DNA of 23,383 nt from Candidatus Altimarinota bacterium (GCA_905478675.1 CAJQJI010000075.1:1-23383); one strand, 5' to 3'; shown: positions 7,248 to 13,481, counted from the first letter of the stretch. Translations and numbers: made by a program. The notes: generated by a model not told the origin, from the sequence alone.

Positions 7248-7269
7248 AGACAGAGGGGAATCTAGCAGA

Positions 7270-7298
7270 TATAACGCTATAATCTAGTTTTAAGGGTT
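7270..7298 (-). promoter_or_regulatory. Candidate ECF-type promoter of the sigma operon
   Basis: On the minus strand AACCC (7294-7298), a 17-nt spacer and CGTTATA (7270-7276) fit the AAC/CGT pattern common to ECF sigma promoters. Transcription would start about 17 nt before the sigma ATG. The match is short and may be chance. Confidence 0.25.
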
Positions 7299-7471
7299 TA
7301 AAATTGACCCCAATCAGAATTTTTAGCGTGGCTGTTTTTGGGAAAGAGCAGAAATTCACTTTGTTTTTTCGGCAGCCAGTAAGTGAGATATTTCATTTTA
7401 GAAGGGTTTCACTGACTTATACGCATGCCTGCTTGGTTTTATTTCAAAAATATTTTTTTATTTTTATGTCT
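7299..7471. other. Gene-less AT-rich intergenic stretch
   Basis: Between the sigma promoter region and the candidate small RNA I see no supported gene. A 93-codon TTG-started frame runs through 7304-7585, but it crosses the terminator hairpin at 7481-7510, resembles no protein and lacks a promoter. The stretch 7440-7480 is very T/A-rich. Confidence 0.4.
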
Positions 7472-7510
7472 ATAAAAACAAAAGCCCGAAAGCGTGAGCT
7501 TTCGAGCTTT
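7472..7510 (-). terminator. Minus-strand intrinsic terminator
   Basis: Read on the minus strand, AAAGCTCGAAAGC, loop TCAC, GCTTTCGGGCTTT forms 12 pairs with one mismatch (stem 7481-7510), followed by TGTTTTTATA. The plus-strand side has no T tract. It needs a minus-strand transcript arising between 7511 and 7706, where no protein gene is seen. Confidence 0.65.
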
Positions 7511-7592
7511 CATCCCTCTTTATATACGGTTTCTGGAACAGCAATTTTAGACCTCGGCGGTTCGCTTGCAAACAAAGCTGATTAACCGAGGC
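7472..7592 (-). ncRNA. Candidate structured small RNA of about 120 nt
   Basis: On the minus strand a TATAAC box (7598-7603) would place the RNA 5' end near 7591-7592. There a hairpin starts at once: CCTCGG (7586-7591) pairs with CCGAGG (7552-7557), with a second small stem GCTT/AAGC inside. The RNA would end at the strong terminator 7472-7510. A 5' hairpin, an unpaired middle and a 3' terminator is the usual architecture of a bacterial small RNA. I do not recognise 6S, SRP, tmRNA or RNase P features. The -35 region is poor. A 15-codon frame starts at 7594 but lies before the expected transcription start, so a leader peptide is less likely. Transcription from the plus strand is also possible. 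Confidence 0.35.
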
Positions 7593-7660
7593 ATTAGGTT
7601 ATACGCATAGTTTTGAAATTTGTTTCATAAAATTGGTAGTAAAGGCTACTTAAATTATTA

Positions 7661-7689
7661 AAAGCTCTACTTGTCACTTGGGCTTTTTT
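7661..7689 (+). terminator. Plus-strand terminator overlapping the next promoter
   Basis: AAAGCTC (7661-7667) and GGGCTTT (7680-7686) form seven pairs (one T-G) around a 12-nt loop, followed by more T. The -35 of the 7707 gene (7671-7676) lies in the loop. No plus-strand gene precedes it within 2.4 kb, so its client transcript is unknown. Confidence 0.45.
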
Positions 7690-7699
7690 AGCCTATAAA
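7671..7699 (+). promoter_or_regulatory. Promoter of the N-formylglutamate amidohydrolase-like gene
   Basis: TTGTCA (7671-7676), a 17-nt spacer and TATAAA (7694-7699), only one mismatch each from consensus. The ATG at 7707 is 7 nt past the -10, so the message is probably leaderless. Confidence 0.65.
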
Positions 7700-7706
7700 A
7701 AAGAGG

Positions 7707-8633
7707 ATGAGCATTCGGCGTAATATATTTTTAGGCGTGAAACAGTGGTTTGCTGGGCGGAATAATTTCCCGACAAATGTGATTGTGACATCGCCGCACG
7801 GTAGTTCAAAGGTGCCGCTTTCGGTGTTTCCGTATTTACGGCCAGACTACCAAACCTCGTCTCGATTGCTGCTTAATTTTTCGGATTATGGGACGAAATA
7901 TTTACTTGAAAAAGTACCGCTGAGCCAACAAGTAGTGGCGCGTTATGGTCGTATTGTGGGGGACGCGAATCGAAAAAGGGACGATGAAGATGTGATTCGA
8001 TTTGAAGACTTTAATGGGGTACCGATTTTTAGAGAAAAATTTCAAAAACGTCTCACAACGTCTTGGCTGCGTCCGTTCTGGCTGCGTAAATTACTGCTCC
8101 ATTCTTACGAGCCTTTTTACCGAGATGTGTTTTCGGCGATTGATGCCGCCGCGCAAAATCCCGCGAATGAGGGACGACCAATTATTCTGCTTGATGTGCA
8201 CGATACAGGCAACCGTTTATTGGGACGTACGTGGCGAGAGGATAAGGCTCGAAAAATAAAAAAAATGCCTCCATTGGTCCTTTCTAATGCGCCAGATTTA
8301 GAAGTGGATGAGGGGCGTTTTGGAACCGCTCCAGAGGCTTTTCTTTTGGATTTTAGAGAAAAAATTGCTGATAAACTGGGTTTGGAAGAAAAAGAGATTG
8401 AAATTAATTCAATCTTCAAAGGGGCGAACGTGATTCGTTATTTTGGAAATCCTAGTGCTAACCGACGTTTGCGTAAGATTTTACGAGGAAAAGATATTTA
8501 TGCCGTGCAAGTTGAATTTGATCGAGCCCTTTATTTAGACGAAGTTACCCAACGCCCAATTGGGTGGAAGGTCGCTTCGGTGCGAAATTGTTTTATGGAA
8601 ACAATCGTAGAGATGAATGAAATGCTCGATTAG
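7707..8633 (+). CDS. N-formylglutamate amidohydrolase family protein
   Basis: This 308-residue protein matches the N-formylglutamate amidohydrolase (FGase) family of zinc-dependent amidases. The visible signatures, in order, are VTSPHGSSKVP (28-37), FSDYGT (58-63), VGDANRKRDD (84-93, the family's R-containing loop), HSYEPFYRD (132-140), LLDVHDTG (162-168, with the likely metal-binding D-x-H), a GANVIRYFG segment, and VQVEFDRALYLDE near the C terminus. The family hydrolyses N-formylglutamate to formate and glutamate in histidine catabolism, but no hut genes are nearby. The real substrate may be another acyl amino acid or peptide. It has no signal peptide; the first 20 residues are basic and amphipathic. 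Its stop overlaps the end of the convergent membrane protein gene by 4 nt. Confidence 0.8.
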   Translation: MSIRRNIFLGVKQWFAGRNNFPTNVIVTSPHGSSKVPLSVFPYLRPDYQTSSRLLLNFSDYGTKYLLEKVPLSQQVVARYGRIVGDANRKRDDEDVIRFEDFNGVPIFREKFQKRLTTSWLRPFWLRKLLLHSYEPFYRDVFSAIDAAAQNPANEGRPIILLDVHDTGNRLLGRTWREDKARKIKKMPPLVLSNAPDLEVDEGRFGTAPEAFLLDFREKIADKLGLEEKEIEINSIFKGANVIRYFGNPSANRRLRKILRGKDIYAVQVEFDRALYLDEVTQRPIGWKVASVRNCFMETIVEMNEMLD

Positions 8634-8932
8634 TTTTTGAGTATTTTTACTAAGGCGCCGATTAAAATTACGGCTAAGGCAACAGGGGGTAAAAACACTA
8701 CTATTAACACCGAAAACCAAAAGGGGGTTGGCGCAAGGTCGCTTTTAATGAAGCGTAACAAATAACGGGTGTAGTAGCCAAACAGCTGCACGTAGAATAA
8801 AAATAAAAAGCCAATCAGCATAATGATCCACAGCAGGGTACCGATAATAAATCCCGCAATACTTTGTGGTGATTCCCATTTAGGAAACTGAGGGTCTTCG
8901 TAGCTCGAACGGACACGTCTTACTTGGTTCAT
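8630..8932 (-). CDS. Small two-helix membrane protein, unknown function
   Basis: This 100-residue protein has a charged N terminus (about 1-25) and two membrane helices (about 26-50 and 72-96). A basic/aromatic loop between them (YYTRYLLRFIKSDLAP) is probably cytoplasmic or interfacial. I recognise no family. It is convergent with the amidohydrolase-like gene and overlaps its stop by 4 nt. It has a clear promoter of its own: TTGTGA (8963-8968), 18 nt and TATACT (8939-8944), with the ATG 6 nt beyond. It is therefore an independently transcribed and probably leaderless gene. Confidence 0.75.
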   Translation of the reverse strand: MNQVRRVRSSYEDPQFPKWESPQSIAGFIIGTLLWIIMLIGFLFLFYVQLFGYYTRYLLRFIKSDLAPTPFWFSVLIVVFLPPVALAVILIGALVKILKN

Positions 8933-8938
8933 GGGTTT

Positions 8939-8968
8939 AGTATAGAGAGTTTATTTTTTTAGTCACAA
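8939..8968 (-). promoter_or_regulatory. Promoter of the 8630-8932 gene
   Basis: On the minus strand, TTGTGA (8963-8968), an 18-nt spacer and TATACT (8939-8944). The start codon begins 6 nt after the -10. Confidence 0.55.
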
Positions 8969-9007
8969 AATTTCAGTCTCAAGCGTCATCTTTAACCAGA
9001 GGGGTTT

Positions 9008-9046
9008 AAGTCATTTCCCAGTTTACTGGGAAGTGGCTTTTTCTTT
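9008..9046 (+). terminator. Strong plus-strand terminator without an adjacent plus-strand gene
   Basis: AAGTCATTTCCCAG (9008-9021) pairs over 14 positions (two G-T pairs) with CTGGGAAGTGGCTT (9026-9039) around a TTTA loop, followed by TTTCTTT. The nearest plus-strand gene upstream ends at 8633. Either that gene's transcript runs antisense through 8630-8932 to this point, or a small RNA ends here. Confidence 0.75.
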
Positions 9047-9062
9047 GGGCCATTCCGTCTGA

Positions 9063-9091
9063 TTGTTTTTTTTAGCTTTTTTTGTTATAAT
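9063..9091 (+). promoter_or_regulatory. Promoter of the 9112-9903 gene
   Basis: TTGTTT (9063-9068), a 17-nt spacer and a perfect TATAAT (9086-9091). Transcription should begin near 9098, where ATG TAT TGA forms a two-codon frame; the likely gene start at 9112 follows 5 nt after that TGA. Confidence 0.7.
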
Positions 9092-9111
9092 AAAAGGATG
9101 TATTGAATTCT

Positions 9112-9903
9112 ATGTTAATTATTCCTTTGTTGTTTTTCGGCTCAATCTATTGGATGATTGCACGTTGTTACGTCCAAATAGGTAAAAACGTAAATCATCC
9201 ATCACCTGGAATGGCTTATTTTTTGATCGTGCCATTGGTGCTCCCTGTTTATGTGGCGCAGTTGGCTCGGGTTAAGGGGATGAAGTTTGGAATCGTTATT
9301 TTATTGCAAGTGATGATGCTTTTGGTTGGGATTTTAAGCTCTCAGTTTACAAATAAATCTATTGATCGAGCGCTAGAGATCCAAGCGGAAGGACGGGTAG
9401 TCGAACAAAGAATTAAAGCCGATCTAGGGGAGGACCTTTCTCTTCAAAAATTGTTAGAGGACCCTGAATTTAAGTCTTTAAACGATGAGTTAGTGGAAAT
9501 TTCCACAACCAAAAACCCCTGGAGGGCTTTGAGCAGTATCCTCGCCCTACTGAACTTGTTCTATATGAGCTACCTTTTACTTTTAGCCACCAAGATGAAT
9601 ATGATCCATCTTCTTTGGAATCTAATTCCACTTTTGGGCTTTTTTATACTTTTCTGTCTGGTTTATCGCGCCAGCTTTCATGTCACCAACGATGATGAAG
9701 CCGTAGATCCTCAAGCTATTTTTAATGATCTGCCTGATAATGAGAAGAAAGTAACCTTACAAATTGTTGAAGCGCTTAAAGCCCCTATAAAGCCAACAGA
9801 GGCGGTAATTATGACCCAACTACAAACAATGGGGATTGATCCAGGCAAAGCAGAGTTAATAACCGCTTTAGCGTTTGAAGTCGATAAGCTTAACAATGCC
9901 TAG
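9112..9903 (+). CDS. Multi-spanning membrane protein, unknown function
   Basis: This protein has 263 residues from the ATG at 9112; a TTG at 9103 would add three. I do not recognise the family. Three membrane helices lie in the first 80 residues. A soluble, charged helical section follows (about 85-140, ending ELVEISTTKNPWRALSS), then two more helices (about 142-160 and 168-187). A cytoplasmic or external C-terminal domain of about 75 acidic residues (DDEAVDPQAIFNDLPDNEKK and on) ends the protein. The soluble portions carry no obvious catalytic motif. The promoter is close to consensus, so it is probably constitutively expressed. Its stop overlaps the end of the convergent murC by 4 nt (CTAG). 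Confidence 0.75.
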   Translation: MLIIPLLFFGSIYWMIARCYVQIGKNVNHPSPGMAYFLIVPLVLPVYVAQLARVKGMKFGIVILLQVMMLLVGILSSQFTNKSIDRALEIQAEGRVVEQRIKADLGEDLSLQKLLEDPEFKSLNDELVEISTTKNPWRALSSILALLNLFYMSYLLLLATKMNMIHLLWNLIPLLGFFILFCLVYRASFHVTNDDEAVDPQAIFNDLPDNEKKVTLQIVEALKAPIKPTEAVIMTQLQTMGIDPGKAELITALAFEVDKLNNA

Positions 9904-11177
9904 CTTGTCATAAATTTATGGGCGAATTGACTAATCTTTCCAGCCCCCATAAATAAAAGTAGGTCTCCATCGTTCAGGCTGCGGGCTAACACATTTGCTT
10001 CATCTATCGTGGAAAACTTTTTTAGCTTTGGGTTGTCGGCTATAAAGTCTTCTAAGCTAACGGAGGCTTTGTCTTCGGCGGTGTCGCGGGCTTCGTAAAT
10101 GGGGAATAGCGCACAATGGTCAGCGTGTTTAAATGCTTCGGCGAACTCGCTAAAGAACTGCGCGGTACGGCTATATTGGTGCGGTTCGTAAAAGAGAGCG
10201 ATTTTAGCTTTTGGGTGTTGGCTTTTAAAGGCTTCAATGGTGGCTTTGATCTCCGTTGGGTGATGGCCGTAGTCGTCATAAACTTTAATGGTTTTGTTTC
10301 CGAATTTTTTGTCGCCTAAAAATTCTTGCCGACGACCAGCCCCTTTGTATTGGCTTAAGCCTGTTTTAAAGGTTTCTAGGTTTAGTTTTAAAAAGTGTCC
10401 TAATGCTAGAGCTAAAGTAGCATTTTGTTGATTCGCTTCGCCCCAAATATTTAAAATTCCAAGCCAAGAGTTTGGGCTTTGAGCCGGGATTGGTAATTGA
10501 TTAGTGTTTACGTCTTCTAAAAGTTCTCGTACGGCTTCTTCACTTCGGTGATAGATCACATTTTTACTTTTAGTAGCTAAATTTTTAAAGGCCTGTTTGT
10601 AGTCAGCTTCAGATTTGTAGTAGTCGGCGTGGTCCCATTCTAAATTGGTAATCAGTAACACGTCTGGTTCTAGATATTTAAAATTTTCTCGATACTCGCA
10701 GGCTTCTACGAGTAAAAAATCGCTATTTCCCGCCTTGAAGTTTCGTCCTTCTAAAAGGTCTAAGGTGGAGCCGACTAAAATTGTTGCGTCAAAATTACAG
10801 GCTTGAAAACCAGCTGTAATGAGCCCTGTAGTAGTAGTTTTTCCGTGTGTGCCAGCGACAGCAATGGTTTTATAATTTTGTGAAATTTCCCCTAAATAGG
10901 CAAAATAGCTTGTTTCTCTAATCCCTAATTCTTTAGCGCGTTCTCGTTCTGGGTTCTGTTCTGGAATCGCTTCAGAGTAAATAAGTAAATCGGCATCACT
11001 GGGAAGGTTATGCGCTTCGTGAGTGTCATATAAATTGGTGAATCCGTCGGCTTGTAATCGCTCAAAAACTGGATTTGAACCTAGATTAGAGCCAGAAATT
11101 TTGTGTCCTAAGTGGGCACAAAGTTGCGCCAGGCCAGAAGTACCAATTCCACCGATACCGACAAAATGGAGTTTCAT
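9900..11177 (-). CDS. murC: UDP-N-acetylmuramate--L-alanine ligase (MurC)
   Basis: This 425-residue Mur ligase catalyses the ATP-dependent addition of L-alanine to UDP-N-acetylmuramate, the first amino-acid step of peptidoglycan precursor synthesis in the cytoplasm. The N-terminal nucleotide-binding GIGGIGTSGLA (7-17) is specific to the MurC/Mpl branch. The P-loop GTHGKTTTTG is at 109-118. ACEYRENFKYLEPDVLLITNLEWDH (159-183) carries the family's metal/ATP-site residues. GAGRR (279-283) and DDYGHHPTEI (301-310) mark the C-terminal domains. The length is somewhat short compared with about 450-490 in many MurC. Mpl, the recycling ligase, is the main alternative, but a MurC role is more likely in a small genome. 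No other mur or fts genes are adjacent, so it stands outside a dcw cluster. A weak TAAACA box lies 7 nt before the ATG. Confidence 0.92.
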   Translation of the reverse strand: MKLHFVGIGGIGTSGLAQLCAHLGHKISGSNLGSNPVFERLQADGFTNLYDTHEAHNLPSDADLLIYSEAIPEQNPERERAKELGIRETSYFAYLGEISQNYKTIAVAGTHGKTTTTGLITAGFQACNFDATILVGSTLDLLEGRNFKAGNSDFLLVEACEYRENFKYLEPDVLLITNLEWDHADYYKSEADYKQAFKNLATKSKNVIYHRSEEAVRELLEDVNTNQLPIPAQSPNSWLGILNIWGEANQQNATLALALGHFLKLNLETFKTGLSQYKGAGRRQEFLGDKKFGNKTIKVYDDYGHHPTEIKATIEAFKSQHPKAKIALFYEPHQYSRTAQFFSEFAEAFKHADHCALFPIYEARDTAEDKASVSLEDFIADNPKLKKFSTIDEANVLARSLNDGDLLLFMGAGKISQFAHKFMTS

Positions 11178-11232
11178 AGTTGAGTGTTTAGTTTAAAAAC
11201 ATTCTTGTAAAAGGCGAGTAAAAGGAGTGCTA

Positions 11233-11262
11233 TTGACTTATGCGTACAAATAGTGTTATTTT
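11233..11262 (+). promoter_or_regulatory. Possible promoter of the small secreted protein gene
   Basis: TTGACT (11233-11238), an 18-nt spacer and TATTTT (11257-11262). If real, it starts transcription at the in-frame ATG at 11270 and would exclude the upstream ATG at 11240. Confidence 0.35.
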
Positions 11263-11704
11263 ATTTTCAATGAACTTATCCTCTTTAGCTACCTGTGCTG
11301 CTTTAGCGGCTTTACCTGCGCAGGCTCAGACCGAAATTGTGTACAGTCCGGAAATTAAGGGGTTGGCGGCTGATAATGCGTACTTAGTACAACAGGTAAT
11401 TGATTGTGTTGCCTCTCGGGGTAAGGCGCAAGATGATGTTTTTGTGCTTGAAAACGCTGGCGCGCGAGTGACCGTTAGTCCGGAGCAATGGTTTGAAATT
11501 AATGCGGGGTTTACTCATGCTTCATTTGGCACCGATGCGGTGACTTATTATTTTAATGAAACCAAGCGTGAAGGCTATTTTGATGGTATTCCAGAGCCTT
11601 CCAATGATGGCCTCGATTATTTTGATGGCCACTCAGTGGAAGGACTTAAAGTTTATCGTGAAACTTTAATTGGTTTCTTGAATGCGAATTGTGTTTCGAC
11701 TTAG
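11240..11704 (+). CDS. Small secreted protein, unknown function
   Basis: This 154-residue protein has an N-terminal signal peptide ending LAALPAQA-QTE (cleavage near residue 29). The mature part is acidic and soluble, with two cysteines (C56 and C151) that could form a disulfide across the domain. I recognise no family. The start is uncertain. ATG 11240 gives a signal peptide with a positively charged residue (R2) and a purine-rich AAAGGAG 12 nt upstream. ATG 11270 gives an uncharged 19-residue signal, but lies 7 nt after a possible -10 box, as in other genes here. I keep the longer form because signal peptides usually need a positive N region. The stop overlaps the end of convergent trxB by 4 nt. 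Confidence 0.7.
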   Translation: MRTNSVILFSMNLSSLATCAALAALPAQAQTEIVYSPEIKGLAADNAYLVQQVIDCVASRGKAQDDVFVLENAGARVTVSPEQWFEINAGFTHASFGTDAVTYYFNETKREGYFDGIPEPSNDGLDYFDGHSVEGLKVYRETLIGFLNANCVST

Positions 11705-12627
11705 TCTTCTAAGCTGTTTAGATAATTTTCGGCATCAAGGGCGGCCATGCACCCCCAGCCCGCTGCGGTAATGGCTTGTTGGTAGTGCCAATCGGCTACG
11801 TCGCCCCCCACAAATACAGACGGAATGGAACTGTTGGTATGATTTTTTACTTTGATGTATCCGTTTGTGAGTTCTAACGAATCATTTAAAAACTTAGTAC
11901 TGGGGTCATGCCCGATCCCCATAAAGAGTCCTTGAATTTTTAATTCAGATTTTTCCCCTGTGTCAGTATCTGTTAATTCTACTGATTCTAAAACGGTTTC
12001 CCCTTTTAGGTCGGTTACATTTTGGTTCCAAATAACTTCAATTTTATCATTTTCAAAAACACGCTTTTGCATGGGCTTACTAGCGCGTAGTTCTTTACGA
12101 CGGTGAATCAGATATACTTTTTCCGCAAATTTTGTGAGAAAGGTGGCTTCTTCACAAGCCGAATCGCCACCACCGACAATCGCGACCGTTTTACCACGGA
12201 AAAAAGCCCCATCACACGTGGCACAAGCGGTGTAACCTTTTCCCCAAAATCGTTCTTCCCCTTTGCCTAAATTAAGCCATCTTGCGACAGAACCAGTGGC
12301 AATAATAACCGCTTGAGCGCTGATTTCTTCATCATTTACGGTTAGTTTTAAATTCTTAGGGTCAGAAAAATCGACCGATGAGACGGCTTTCATTTCGCAA
12401 CGAGCGCCAAATTTTTGGGCTTGTGTTCGCATGTTGCTAATTAGTTCTGGGCCCATAATGCCGTCAGGAAAACCGGGGAAATTTTCAACGTCAGAAGTGG
12501 TCATTAGTTGTCCACCTGGGTTTGGTCCTTCTAGTACTAGCGGATTTAAATCCGCTCGAGCGGCGTAAATGGCGGCCGTTAGTCCGGCTGGCCCAGAGCC
12601 AACGATAATAAGTTTTTCTTTTTTCAT
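11701..12627 (-). CDS. trxB: Thioredoxin reductase (TrxB)
   Basis: This 308-residue flavoenzyme transfers electrons from NADPH through FAD and a redox disulfide to thioredoxin or a thioredoxin-like partner in the cytoplasm. The FAD-binding GSGPAG is at 10-15, the active-site CATC at 135-138 within TACATCDG, and the NADPH-binding GGGDSA at 152-157. An ATGS motif at 110-113 and a C-terminal FVGGDVAD complete the low-molecular-weight TrxB pattern. It is the last gene of an operon, 10 nt downstream of the DUF4395 membrane protein, which itself overlaps a CsoR/CstR-type repressor. This context suggests control by metal or reactive sulfur species rather than only housekeeping thiol reduction. No thioredoxin gene is in the window. 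Confidence 0.95.
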   Translation of the reverse strand: MKKEKLIIVGSGPAGLTAAIYAARADLNPLVLEGPNPGGQLMTTSDVENFPGFPDGIMGPELISNMRTQAQKFGARCEMKAVSSVDFSDPKNLKLTVNDEEISAQAVIIATGSVARWLNLGKGEERFWGKGYTACATCDGAFFRGKTVAIVGGGDSACEEATFLTKFAEKVYLIHRRKELRASKPMQKRVFENDKIEVIWNQNVTDLKGETVLESVELTDTDTGEKSELKIQGLFMGIGHDPSTKFLNDSLELTNGYIKVKNHTNSSIPSVFVGGDVADWHYQQAITAAGWGCMAALDAENYLNSLED

Positions 12628-12637
12628 AAGAGTCGAT

Positions 12638-13213
12638 TTAAAGATTAGATTTGGAAATAGGACAGGCCCCTCCCGGACAAGCCGGAGGGAATTGCGGTTC
12701 TTTTATGATTTTTAATCGAATTAAACCGTAATAAATTTTGCAGCCAACACAAATGCCAACGCTGGTTTCTAGCCACATAAAAGTTAAACAGATCAGACAA
12801 ACACTTAAGTTTATAGGGCCATGTATTTCTAATACGTAGAGTAAAAGAATCATTAAACTCGCCATGGTTAAAGCAATACTCCAGGCAAAGCGCTTTTGAA
12901 TAGCCCCAACGTATTCAGGTTTTTGATTTTTCACCATAAAGTTAGCTAAGTTCGAAACCATTGAAAATTTAGGTCCTAAAACGACTTTGGTGAAAAAATC
13001 TATAAAGAAGATAACCACCACTATTTTTAAGAGTCTGAAATCTTGCGCGAGGAACGCTAAAGCAAAAGCGGTGCCACCAAGCACGAACATAATGCCGGCG
13101 CCGGCGCGTATGGCCCGTTCATTTAAGACTGGGTAGGGGGCGGGGTTTCCGTTTATTTCTAGTCCCGGAATTATTTTTCCTGGTTGAAAGAGGCCTTTTT
13201 TAAGCGTGTTCAT
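12638..13213 (-). CDS. DUF4395 family membrane protein
   Basis: This 191-residue membrane protein has the DUF4395 layout. An N-terminal VLNERAIRAGAG (29-40) leads into helices at about 38-57 and 60-78. A VLGPKFSMVSNLANFMVK loop follows, then helices at about 108-128 and 135-157, and the family's closing segment ETSVGICVGCKIYYGL (149-164). Cysteines are abundant: C139-x2-C142 and C155-x2-C158 at the last helix, and C179/C184 in a CPGGACP tail. The family has no established function. From memory, members often occur with rhodanese or thioredoxin-type genes, so a role in moving thiols or sulfur across the membrane is a reasonable guess only. Its ATG overlaps the repressor's stop by 1 nt, and trxB follows 10 nt later. 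Confidence 0.85.
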   Translation of the reverse strand: MNTLKKGLFQPGKIIPGLEINGNPAPYPVLNERAIRAGAGIMFVLGGTAFALAFLAQDFRLLKIVVVIFFIDFFTKVVLGPKFSMVSNLANFMVKNQKPEYVGAIQKRFAWSIALTMASLMILLLYVLEIHGPINLSVCLICLTFMWLETSVGICVGCKIYYGLIRLKIIKEPQFPPACPGGACPISKSNL

Positions 13214-13446
13214 TATTTTTTTAGAATTAAGGGGAGTAATTTTTTAATTTTAGTCTGATCACCGTTTTCTAGGCACTGACTTAGATTGCTTTCGAGAAAT
13301 ACTTTAAAAGCTCCGTCTAGGGCTGATTGCGCCGCCTGAAATTGCAAAAGTATTTTTTCACAATCTTCTTCATTTTCTATTACTCGAATTAGGGCTTCAA
13401 GCTGGCCTTTATTGCGTTTAAGTCGGTTGATGATTTTTATTTTCAT
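13213..13446 (-). CDS. CsoR/CstR family transcriptional repressor
   Basis: This 77-residue all-helical repressor belongs to the CsoR/RcnR/FrmR (DUF156) family, recognised by INRLKRNKGQLEALIRVIE (6-24) and the cysteine positions C29 and C58. Copper-sensing CsoR proteins use Cys-His-Cys. Here the position equivalent to that histidine is N54 (ESNLSQC), as I recall for the persulfide-sensing CstR of Staphylococcus (ENLIEC), so a thiol-chemistry sensor is more likely than a copper sensor. Nothing else in the sequence identifies the inducer. It is the first gene of an operon with a DUF4395 protein and trxB. Its promoter contains a palindrome of the C/G-tract type bound by this family, so autoregulation is expected. 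The ATG is 6 nt from the -10, so the message is probably leaderless. Confidence 0.88.
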   Translation of the reverse strand: MKIKIINRLKRNKGQLEALIRVIENEEDCEKILLQFQAAQSALDGAFKVFLESNLSQCLENGDQTKIKKLLPLILKK

Positions 13447-13452
13447 GCCCTC

Positions 13453-13481
13453 TTTATACCCTTGGGGGGTATAAAAAACAA
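13453..13481 (-). promoter_or_regulatory. Promoter of the repressor-DUF4395-trxB operon
   Basis: On the minus strand, TTGTTT (13476-13481), a 17-nt spacer and TATAAA (13453-13458), 6 nt before the ATG. Confidence 0.7.
13455..13473. promoter_or_regulatory. Palindromic operator for the CsoR/CstR-type repressor
   Basis: TATACCCTTGGGGGGTATA is an inverted repeat (TATACCC/GGGTATA around a central TTGGG) of the AT-flanked C/G-tract kind bound by CsoR-family repressors. It fills the spacer and overlaps the -10, so a bound repressor would block polymerase. Confidence 0.75.

Noticed and set aside
7304..7585. 93-codon TTG-started plus-strand frame
   Set aside because: It reads through the terminator hairpin at 7481-7510, has no promoter or start context and no protein-like features.
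7592..7594. 15-codon minus-strand frame as a leader peptide in the candidate small RNA
   Set aside because: Its ATG lies only 3 nt from the -10, before the expected transcription start, and there is no repeated codon pattern or attenuator.
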